Shown in pieces: positions 37,701-47,446 of a DNA stretch of 64,000 nucleotides (position 1 is the first letter of the stretch; the number at the start of each line of letters is the position of its first letter). The DNA comes from Beroe ovata. Taxonomy: Eukaryota > Ctenophora > Nuda > Beroida > Beroidae. Where the stretch lies: the NCBI GenBank assembly GCA_946803715.1, contig CAMPET010000084.1:125596-189595 (forward strand), given 5' to 3'. The position numbers and the translations under genes were made by a program. The notes below the pieces were generated by a model. It saw only the letters and a program-made list of their open reading frames with translations, was not told the origin of the DNA and made no database searches.

Positions 37701-40700
37701 ATGCTTCCAACGTGAATAGCCCCTCTCCACCACTAACCCTATCTGATTGGACTAGGTGAATGGAGGTAATATCGAAAAGTGGTCCTTCATGACTGTCTCA
37801 TAGTTCCATAGAAAACACAATGGTTCATGGTGGTATAGGACACAACGTTCGGTGAAAGTGGTCACTGGTCATGCTTAGCGTGGACAAGCTAAAGATTCAA
37901 CAATGAACCAATAGTGCTCGTCAGGGAACTGTTCACTGATATATATGTGCGAAAAATCGATAAAGGATAACTGGTCGAAAGCTATATCTCTCAGAATAAC
38001 AGCTGGTCGGAAGCTGTATCTATCTTAGATGGAAATTGCCATTAGACGTGTGATGAACTGTTAGTCAACGAACAAATCGGTGATAGGATAGGAAACTGCG
38101 CCAAGAATCAAGATTGTATGAGGGCACAGGATCAGTTCAATTGATATCACCATTCAGTGGGAATATGATTATCTGATCATGATCAATCCGATTTGAAATA
38201 ACAATTTCTGAAATAAAATGCACATTGCACATCTGAACATATCATTACTTACTGATGAACCAGATTCAATGAACTAATTTCTAAGCATTGTAAGATACTG
38301 TAGTGGACATAAAGAAAAGGAAGGAAATCTATCTATAGCACTCATCCAATTCCAGTTTCTTACATAATTGAATTCTGAGATAATAAGATCAAGAAAATAA
38401 TGAAATGTTGAACAAGGATGTGTTAAATAAACAAACCCCCTTCTATCTAATGAGGCACATGACGTGGATGAAATCACTGATGGCAGGTTTTATTCTTGAT
38501 ACAAGAACAAGTGCCGAAACAAAGGATAAGCGACTAACAACTTCACAAATCGAGGCTTAAGATCAGCTAACAAAAGTGATCGCAAAAACCTCCGAACCAC
38601 TATTTTGACTGCAGAGGTAAAACAGGAATCTAATATAATAATATACCGGGAAAGTTAATGACAAGGCTAAAACCCAGTGTGTCTCAAAGACATTACAACT
38701 AATTCAATCGTTCCCCCCCTTGCTCTCTCCATGGACTAAAGATCATATATTCAGCATTTATTATTCCAGTGATTCCGCTTCGGTCATTGGTCGCTAGTGT
38801 GTCACATGACATGGAATGGAGGACGCTGATTGGGCGATGAAGAGACACGTGAATGTGTTCTTTGCAGGGATTGGAGGGTGCAGCGTTGATGTAATCTAAA
38901 TATAACATTGTGAGATTTAATTCGATGAAGCTCGGCGATGGAGAAGGTCCTACAGGATGAAAACCTCACCATGGAATGATCTCATTCTTCCTTTAGCAAG
39001 GGTAGGACGTGGAGCAAAAAACACTCGCAGACTGTCAGACTATCAGAGAGATGGCTAAAAACGGCATGGACCCAACGCAGGATAAAATATAGATTTAAAA
39101 AGCATTTTGTCCAGAAAAATATACATAATATTTTATTCTTTTTGATAAAAACAAATATTCTTTTTCAACATAAAACATACACAAAATACAAACCTCGGGT
39201 TTATTTCATGGTCCAACATAGCCCAATATAATTGGCATAACATAATGGTGAACGATAAACGTAAACCTATTTGAATATTTTATATGTCATGTATAGAACA
39301 TATCTATGCAGGGGAACTCTAAAAGTCCACAAGGGACCAAATATTAAAAAAAGATAAACCATTTTTACTTCTTTAGCTCGTTGTCAGGATGTCGGAAAAA
39401 ACAAAAAACAAATGACGAAATAAGATCTGAACCGTGCAAGGAAGTATATCTGATACAGCAACGGAACTGTGATTGGAAGCTGAACCAGAAGACACTGAAT
39501 TCTGTGTCTGCAGTCATTGGAAGATGGCATAATAGCACTGTGCAAAAAGTCAGTGATATTTAGGAAAATGGGTAAATTGGTTAGGATCCATGTTGAAATA
39601 CGAAGCGTGGGTTACACTGCGCGTTTCGGCAAGGAGCGGAAACTGCAACTTTTCATTTTTGAGGAATGATGCGATATCAACATGTTCAGGGGTAAAGGTA
39701 GATGTGACATTCAAGTTGATAATGTCATGCGATCTATCTATCAAGAATCACAGATTGACATGAATAGATTGAATATGAATACGAGTCTAGAATGGCACAT
39801 CAAATCTCTGGAACAGCTTAGGGATTCAAGAAGCTGATTGTCAGAGACAGATATATCGCCCACGTCCCGCGTATGAACAATAATTTTGACTCCAAAAATC
39901 TACGTCGAATGTGTTCCAATATGGAAGCTTCATAGCTACATGAGAAGATGAACGCAAGAACTCCAAGAACTCAACAGAGCTGTGTGATGCATGAATAAAT
40001 GATCAAATGGAGGGTAAAAACCACTTCCACCACTATCTGAAAGTATAAAAGTCGCTTCCTTGATCTATTCACCACTCTCTTCAATTTCCTTGATTTGGCT
40101 AGTGGTAAAATGAACGAATAAATGATTAGAGCTTTTTAGGTAAATCTATAACGTTACAGGAATCTAAACTGTATGGAAATGACGTTCATTCGGAAAATTT
40201 TCCAGTGATCACCTAATGGTTAATGGTGATCGAAGTTTCATCACAACACTCACAGATCCATAAAGTAGCTTATCAACGGTCTACGATTGTACTGAGTGTA
40301 CCATATTGGGTTGGCCTGTCCTCTCACAAGATGTGATCAGTCATCGCAGCAAAACGTTCCACCATAATTTTGCAAAACGTCTGAGAGGTGGAATAAGATT
40401 TGCTCTAAGATTCTGTCTATACTAAGATACTTTACTCACATCATTGCAATCAGGATTCTCAGCGCGGTCCTCTTCTTCCCCCTCTTTCTTCTCACTCCCC
40501 AGCTCCTCTCTTCCCTCCTCCTCGTCCTGCCCCCCATCCACTGTTCCCATAGTAACAGCGTCTTCGTTAACAGTTCCCATGGTAATACCATCCTCGTTAA
40601 CAGTTCCCATGGTAACACCATCCTCGTCAACAGTTCCCATGATAACAGCGTCTTCGTTAACAGTTCCCATGGTAACAGCGTCCTCGTTAACAGTTCCCAT

Positions 40701-40889
40701 GACAACACTATCCTCACTTACACCTCCCTCTGCATCCATGGGATCGGTCATGGTAACCGGTGTAGATGCCAGGACCGCCCCAGACGGGGTTAGAGATGGA
40801 GGGAACAGTCTGGTCGATCCACCGGCCGGAATCATGGGATGGTTCACGTAGTAGAACATGGGTGTTGCGGGGGCCCACAGTGCTGCCAT
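24233..40889 (-). CDS. RBFOX: RNA-binding protein, Rbfox (fox-1) family, 9 exons
   Basis: Exons (minus): 40889-40440, 31765-31682, 30419-30276, 27587-27441, 25713-25644, 25527-25410, 25132-25015, 24913-24776, 24517-24233; about 517 aa, all in phase. The single RRM spans about residues 205-278 across exons 3-5, with RNP2 LHVTNI and RNP1 [26 protein letters not shown] and GRKIEVN. These are diagnostic of Rbfox proteins, nuclear splicing regulators that bind UGCAUG. The first exon starts in good context (ACCATGG) and carries six 10-aa [10 protein letters not shown]-type repeats and an acidic tail; another in-frame ATG lies 48 bp upstream. Exon 2 has its own ATG (31753) and tandem CAG acceptors, so shorter forms are likely. 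The C-terminal half is Ala-rich instead of the vertebrate Tyr/Arg-rich tail. The last exon also has a GTGAGT donor before the stop. A 983-base gap lies in intron 1. Confidence 0.87.
27220..27300 (+). repeat. GA-rich simple repeat
   Basis: Repeated GAGGA and AGAGAG words form a purine strand in an intron of the Rbfox gene just before exon 4 (downstream on the minus strand). Confidence 0.7.
27999..28033. other. Perfect hairpin, 16-bp arms and 3-base loop
   Basis: GACTGCAGCTCTGACC (27999-28014) is the exact reverse complement of 28018-28033, separated by ATT. It lies in Rbfox intron 3, 412 bp upstream of exon 4 on the transcribed strand. Its RNA would form a very stable stem. Confidence 0.85.
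29581..29801. promoter_or_regulatory. Cluster of four CACGTG E-boxes
   Basis: CACGTG occurs at 29581, 29622, 29640 and 29796, mostly as TCACGTGA/GTCACGTGAC, the form favoured by USF/MITF/TFE-type bHLH-ZIP factors. CCAAT boxes (CCAATCA, CCAATTA) lie at about 29548 and 29773. This is within Rbfox intron 3, just downstream of exon 3 on the transcribed strand. Confidence 0.4.
31789..31876 (-). promoter_or_regulatory. Four CCAAT boxes just upstream of Rbfox exon 2
   Basis: CCAATCA (three times) and CCAATGA occur at about 31790, 31821, 31843 and 31871, 22-31 bp apart, beginning about 25 bp beyond exon 2. This exon has an in-frame ATG, so the array may mark an internal promoter for a shorter Rbfox isoform that starts MIDTTSDNF. 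Confidence 0.45.
33771..34753. other. Assembly gap of 983 Ns between CA and GT tracts
   Basis: The gap is flanked by a CA repeat on the left (33749-33770) and a GT repeat on the right (34763-34797), so it probably hides a simple-sequence or inverted-repeat region that could not be assembled. Translations across the Ns are meaningless. Confidence 0.98.
36542..36640 (+). repeat. AAAC and GAAC tetranucleotide tracts
   Basis: AACA/CAAA tetranucleotide repeats at 36545-36565 and 36580-36592 are followed by GAAC repeats at 36608-36625, within Rbfox intron 1. Confidence 0.8.
36815..37050 (+). repeat. Degenerate ~17-bp tandem repeat, TTGACACCACTTTCC type
   Basis: About 14 units of the form TTGACACCA(C/A)TTTC(C/T) follow each other at 15-24 bp spacing. 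The same motif forms arrays at 52300-52560 and, on the opposite strand, 48020-48075, 48350-48470 and 53195-53240. It lies in Rbfox intron 1. Confidence 0.85.
40533..40712 (-). repeat. Coding minisatellite, six 30-bp units
   Basis: The first Rbfox exon contains six 10-residue repeats of MGTV(N/D)ED(A/G)(V/I)(T/I) at about residues 60-119. Each 30-bp unit carries GTTCCCATGGTAAC or a close variant. Substitutions are mostly conservative or silent and no unit breaks the frame. Confidence 0.92.
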
Positions 40890-41078
40890 GGTAACAACAG
40901 AGAAAATGTTGTCGTCGTCAAGCGAGATATGTATCAAGTCGAAAGATAGAACAAACAGACGGAGATCTGTATATTACGGGGGCGTGTGTTCAAAGTATAC
41001 GGTTCCCTCTTCTGTTACGAGAGCACATGAGTTCTCCAGCAGCAGCAGGGATCATAAATTTAGAAGCGGAGCGAGCTC

Positions 41079-41232
41079 ATTGGTTAATGAATGTCACGTG
41101 GTACTTTGTTAACGGCGTCTGATTGGCTGAGAGCTTCAGCAACTGCAGTGCTTTGGTGAGGCACCAAAGATGGGGAGAAACATGCCAATCAGAGAGCGGG
41201 GATTCAGTCATGTGATACGAACATCGGCCAAT
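41079..41232 (-). promoter_or_regulatory. CCAAT-box cluster upstream of Rbfox first exon
   Basis: ATTGG/CCAAT boxes occur at about 41079, 41122, 41185 and 41228, 190-340 bp upstream of the Rbfox start codon, in both orientations, without a TATA box. This is the best candidate for the main promoter. Confidence 0.45.
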
Positions 41233-43399
41233 GAGCGGTAAGGATATTTTTGTGACTGCTCAGGTCGCATGGAATGGTGTCGGTGTGGTTTATAACATAG
41301 TTTGTCCGTTTGTGCGTGTGTGTGTGTGTAAGTGTGTTGGACACTATATGTGGACATCGTTAGCAGCCGAGCTCTAGTTTCCATGGGGCCACGGCCAGGT
41401 ATCGTACCTACCTCAACTATGAGAACCAACATGTAGGAATGACTAATGAAGCGAGGGAAGGGGGTACCATCTCACACAGCCCCTCGAGAATCGTGAATAA
41501 CTCCCAACTATATAATACGAGAGATTATGTTCGGACACGTCACAATACGTCCAAATACCTTTGTTACGTCATCAATTGAATGGGGGAGGGGAGTTAAACA
41601 AAACAATCGGACACAATAAAGTGTACACCGAATGTACACGGGACACTGTAACACATTTCGTGTGAGACACATTTCGTGTGAGACACATTCACTGTTGGAT
41701 ACATTTCCTCTTCTCTTGATCTAGATCTTTCTAGAACAATGAACCGGCTATGACACTTGACGGATGATGACACTTAACAGTATGAGTATCCGTCACACCG
41801 TATAATATTCTTCCATATAATGACCCATTTGTTGACATCACAGTGATTACCAACGCGTTCATACGTTCATTCATGGCGGAATAGTGTAATTAAAACACAC
41901 AAACACACACACACACACAAACCACGCCCATTCTCAGTTTTAACAGTTACCAGCACCCTTACAATGTCACAATATGAGTGTGTGTATCGTGGTGTTTCGA
42001 TAACGATAGCGATACTGATTGTGATGACAATCGACGCGCTTTCTAAAGACATATCCCGAGTAGGAACTATCGGATCATCCGCCGAAAAAGGAGACATTGA
42101 GCCCCGAGAAGTCAAATAAATCGATATGACCGTTCTTTTTGGATTGTCAGAGAAGGAAGCCTAACATAAACCACTCGAGATACAACCGTGTTTTCAGAAA
42201 CCTAACTATCCCATATCTCAGTCATTTAGAGATATAGGTCCTCAGACAGATATCAGCGAAGTAGGGTTTAAGTTTTTTCAATGGTAGCAGTTGCCATGTA
42301 CAGTTATAATAAGCTGAATCTCGTGAAGCGTATTGTCAAGACGTGTTGACATTACAGAATTTGTGTACTTCTGAAAAAATGGGAAACCACCAGTGGTGAA
42401 AGAACACTGAATGGGAGAGAAGGTGAGGGGCAAGTGCGAAATGGTTGATGAAGGAGCAACGTGCGACGATTCGATTTAAAATATATCATGTTCTTGGAAT
42501 CTAGAGAATATTATACGTTACGCGTGCAAGTGAGCGTGAGCAAGGATAGCTGCTGCATGAACTATTTAATGAACCGGGAATGTTCATCCCAAGCTGGACA
42601 CATACCCACATACATGGTATTGACAGATTTAGGTACAACTGGACCGCTCATGAAATGCTGTCAAGTTTCAGTTGACATAGTCACAAGAGAAATCTAAATG
42701 TGTAGAGTTAGTCAAACGTAGTAAAGAGAGAATGTGCGTTTATTAATCTAAAATTCTTCAGACTCCGTCGAACTACAATGAATTTTGGGGAAGAGAGGGA
42801 ATTGTCGGCGAAATTCATTATTTCGCTACAACGTGACGAGAGGATAATTACAGCAACCGGGATAGAAGGGGAGGGGGAGGGGGAAATTGTGGAAAAATAA
42901 CAAGACAAAAACACGCAGAGAGATGTGAAAATTATAATGATCCACACACACACACACACAGGAGAGAAGGAATGTCACATGTGACAGAATCTAACGGGAG
43001 TAAGCTGGAGTACTCTGAAACGCTGCCGTTATTTTTGAATGAGCTTCGCTCGATGACAGGCATCCTGTTCAGCGTGAACGTTTGCCGGTAGCCAATGAGC
43101 GTGCGGTATGACAGTCACGTGGGTTTAACCGACCAATGGGAAAGCAGAGTTTTGCAGTGTATTTATAGTGGGAGTGTGGTATGCTGCACTGTACAACAGC
43201 GTTATATACGAATCAGTAGTATTATTATAAGTGAATCAATGAGACATATATTATATTCGAACTGGGGAATCGGTAAATCCTGTGAGGGGTACGGTGGGTC
43301 GAAACCCCTCCGTTCTCTCTTGCCACCTGCTGATACTGAGATCCACATCGCAGTTGACAGGAGAGGGCCTTACATCTGTAGGGTAACCGCTGATGATTC

Positions 43400-43872
43400 A
43401 CAGTTTAGACTCTTCCATCTCTCATGTCAATCCATGGATTAGAAAATCGATATCCAGTATTTTGCTATGTTTGCAGTATACCCATAAACCTCTATAGATA
43501 AGACTTTGGATCGCATTCCCAAAATTTATTATAAAAGGTGACCACTTCTTTATCCATATTATCACCTGATGAAGTGAATGGGACGAGAACAACGCGATAT
43601 GTTTGTTGTGAAATAACATCTGCTTTTCTTGAGACAAATCAATTGCTGGAGCTCACACAAAATAAAGTGCATTGTGTCCAGGAAATATTTTCATAAGCAT
43701 AACATGGTTAGCAGAATCATAGTTTAACTGGAATACTGGAGGATTTAAACTCCTAACGCCGACATTTTCCTAAAAATAAATCGAGTGGATCTCCCATGCG
43801 TTAATATAAACCATAGTAGGATACCATATTACAGGTTTCACCAACACAGTCACATACGAAATTGAGCAAGAG
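43400..43872. repeat. Dispersed repeat, copy 1 (second copy 46012-46246)
   Basis: Segment A (43400-43513, from CACAGTTTAGACTCTTCCA to AAGACTTTGGA) and segment B (about 43765-43872, with AAATCGAGTGGAT and AATTGAGCAAGA) are both repeated near 46 kb in the same orientation, but there B (46012-46120) comes before A (46135-46246). The swapped order suggests a longer tandem unit cut at different points. Confidence 0.75.
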
Positions 43873-46249
43873 AAATACAGCACTACTATGTTAAATGGGC
43901 GAAAGTCACACACAGTTCTGAATATTGGAATTTGGAAAATGCAGTCTTATCCAAACAAAGGAAAAATCAGCCCGCACATTTACTATCACAAACATTGTCC
44001 AATCACAGGACTCCGATTCTCCTGTTCTCCTTCCGGTGAAGGGAGACATTTCATTGGCTGTCCATGGTCGCGTGACAACTAATGGGAGCTCCTGATTGGA
44101 CAAGATCACGCGGGCGAGACTGACCGACGACTTCATGACTCTGTGACGATATTCTAATATTGATGGAGGGAAAGGGGTGCTTGTGAGTGTATGGTGGCGT
44201 TAATCTGGCAAGAGTTGGTGATGATTCAATCAGTCATGATCCCATGATGATGAATGCACTTTACACACACGCACACAGCCCCCCACACACACAGCCACAT
44301 ACACACAGGGAGGGAGAATCAAATACTGAGCTTTCCCACAAAAACCTATTCACTCATGAGACGACATCACTCATGATATTCACCCATGAGACGATATCGA
44401 AAACTTCTAGTTCAAATAAACGGTTGACACATTTCTCAAGCTTAAATGACACTTGACTTGACGTAAACTCACACAGCTTGTAGCTGTTGTGGCGTGTAAT
44501 TTAACTGATGTGTACAATAATATCATGTGTAATGGGCTGCACAATTTATTATCCTGGAGAGACAGTGGTAAAGGGTATTTATTACATATAACAATATTAT
44601 CATATATCATTCTAACACTTCCACACAGTGTGTGTATACATTTGAAGACGTGTTCTGTGAACAGAGGGCTCCATCAACAACTGGTCACCATGGTTACAAC
44701 CACTTAATTCACTTAACTGAAAGGGAGAGTACAAGAACAATCGTGTGGACAAATTTAGAATTTGCTGCAGAGATCAGACTCAAGAGTGCTAAAGTGAATC
44801 ATATTAGTTGATGATAATCATTTGATATTAAACTGTTAAACTCTAGAATATCAAATATCTATTGGGGGTGTTCCTAGCTCCAACAAATTTTCATGACTTA
44901 TGAGTTGGTCTATGTACAACTTGTGAATTGAATGGTATCTGCAAATGTAAAGCCATATTTCAGATGTGACCATTGATAAGTGTATGTGATCATCACTGGC
45001 TGTTGCAATGGATAGGAAACTATCATAAGAAACACAATTCAAACAGATGGCATATCATGAAATGGAATCTACACTTGCATGTCTACACAAGATCACAGTT
45101 TGAACACATACACACACACACAATCTGACCACTTAATCCCTTAATGTACATGTGAATGGAATGTATGTATAATGTTCTAGTAATGGTTTCAATTGAAGAA
45201 AATGCCACTCACTAAGGTTTGTAGATATATCAAGCAATCAAGTGCAAGTGTTTTTGAGTCATATATTGCTCAAACCGTACATGATATGAGCACAAAACTG
45301 TTGGTGACAGTTACAAGCTATGATAGTCATAAATTGATGATACAACATATAACATTACACACATTAGCACAAACCTGTTCAGATGAAGAAGATGAAGTGG
45401 GAGTTGAAGGGCACGTCAGAAGGCTTGGTATCTTGTCAGACATGATAGTTCTAATCCTTAATGCAAAGGATGGGCATGATAAATGAATAGCAACATCATT
45501 CATTCAACATTCATATAAAATATTGCTAATCAATGACAAAACTAATGTCAAAACTCCTATCAGTTGCTCCGCAATAAGATAGGAAGATGTGCAATGCGCA
45601 TCTGTGATTTGTTAAGTTCCAAATGACAGAATTAATTGAGTTGCATCAACCTCCATCGGGTATGGAGTATCTGGTTTCATTCATTGGTAAAGACACTCAA
45701 TTCCAAGTACCTCTATGATAATTCATTTTCCCAATGACAAATCATGTTAAAAAACATCGAGAAAGGTGTAGAATCCTTTTTAATAGGTACAAGTGGAGTC
45801 ATAGGAACCAAAACTTCAATGATGAGTGGATGTTACGCTGCAAAAGTCTCCTCACTCCTCATTCCTGACTCACATGTGCACACGTTGTGTGGGAACAGAC
45901 TCACAGGTAGCCGAAATAAAAATGTATAGCCTCCTTATTGAAAGGGAATGAATAGAATAAATTATTTACCTATCATATACCACATTGAACTTTAAGAAAT
46001 AGACATTTTCTTAAAAAATCGAGTGGATTTCCTATCACCTATGCGTCAATACAAACCATAGTAAGATTCCATATTATAAGCTCTACCAACGCAGTCTCAC
46101 ACGGAATTGAGCAAGAAAAGTTGTCAGATGTTACCACAGTTTAGACTCTTCCATCTCTTGTGTCAATCCTTGGATTAGAAAATCGATATCCAGCATTTTG
46201 CTATGTTTGCAGTATACCCATACACCTCTATAGATAAGACTTTGGACTG

Positions 46250-47270
46250 GCCTGTTTCTCGCGCGAGCGAGAAACATAGGTCAGATAAAATCTGACAACA
46301 AGAAAAGTAGATTGCCTAGTGATGCTGGGTACTAGGTCCAGCTGACGCGTCGACGCGAGATTAATCTACGGCGCGGCGCGCGCAATGAAATTCTCGACAG
46401 GGGCTATCATCGATAGCCAAAGAATACTAGACTGTACAGAACTACTCCATTATAAACCCTGGTTTCGCCAATGTTCCCGCGCTGCGCGACCCAAATACTC
46501 CGCGTAGGGGGTGAACGAAAAAAATCGACTTCAACAAAATNGCGCGGATTCAAACGAGGCAGAATAGCAGGTGGGTTAAAATAAAGGGACGCGGCGACGC
46601 GCGTAACCAGTAACGTGTGCACGCGTAGCCAGGCAAAATGACATCATATCATTATCATAAAGGCCTTCGTTGACAGATCTTAATTTTATCTGAGCTCTTC
46701 AATCTCATATTTATCTGCCTCTGTTTCTTTTATCTTGCCGCGGCCTTGTCAAATATTTGTAGGATTTCTCCCTACCAGTACCCATGCTGGTGAAATGACA
46801 ATTGCTTGCGCGGCGCCAACGCACAACGGTAGGAAAAAACCCTACAACGCGCGCGCGAGAACCTGAGGTCAGATAAAATCTGACAAGTTAGAATTGAACA
46901 TATATTGTATATCGCATTCGCCATTAACCATGATGATATTGACATTGATAACAGGATAACTGATAGATGATACTGTAGTGATCGGTTGGGCAATTTCAAT
47001 TTTATCAACATTATCGGAATATCATTGTGTATTATCATGTATCAAAGAATTATAAATTGAAATGGGGGGGGGGGCGCAGGGGCATGCTACGTCTACATCA
47101 ACAAGTTTAGTACAATCAAGAATTACATCGTTTATCCAAGAGTGGAACTGGAAGACCACATGTCGACTCCTTCATAATTTCCGTTAAGAATGACGGATGA
47201 AAAGATCTTGTCAGATGTTAATGTTATTGTTAGCGCGAGAAACAGGTCAGGTAACATCTGACAAAAAAGA
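46250..47270. repeat. GC-rich dispersed repeat cluster with TCAGAT/ATCTGA hairpins
   Basis: Several GCGCG-rich blocks carry the short hairpin GGTCAGATAAAATCTGAC (46280, 46868) or a longer version, TTGTCAGATGTTA paired with TAACATCTGACAA (47208-47266). A GTAGGATTTCTCCCTAC-type palindrome is at about 46759. The same modules occur at 60440-61250. A lone N sits at 46541. No coding potential is seen. Confidence 0.7.
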
Positions 47271-47446
47271 TCAGAGACGAAATATCAGCTCAGATATACC
47301 TTGAGTCTGAAGGTAGAGTTGGACTTAGAGCATAGAGGAACAATAATTATAACAACAAACAACTATAGTAATAGATTCATTTCCAGGTCGGGAGCTCCTT
47401 CTGGTCCCCCAATTGGGACAGTGTCTGATGGCAAGGGTAGCGGACG

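Larger units (their letters stand above)
41233..47446. other. Intergenic region with dispersed repeats, no convincing gene
   Basis: Only short ORFs with no splice-consistent partners were found. The region holds a repeat seen twice (43400-43872 and 46012-46246), a GC-rich repeat cluster (46250-47270), CA/GT tracts, a G homopolymer at about 47063 and more CCAAT/ATTGG boxes (about 43090, 43130, 43998, 44053, 44093). A reverse-strand stretch at 45443-45375 could be a phase-0 first exon (see findings). Confidence 0.55.

Noticed and set aside
45193-45486. 97-codon plus-strand ORF
   Set aside because: No splice sites, domain or codon bias supports it; the opposite strand offers a better, though weak, first-exon candidate.
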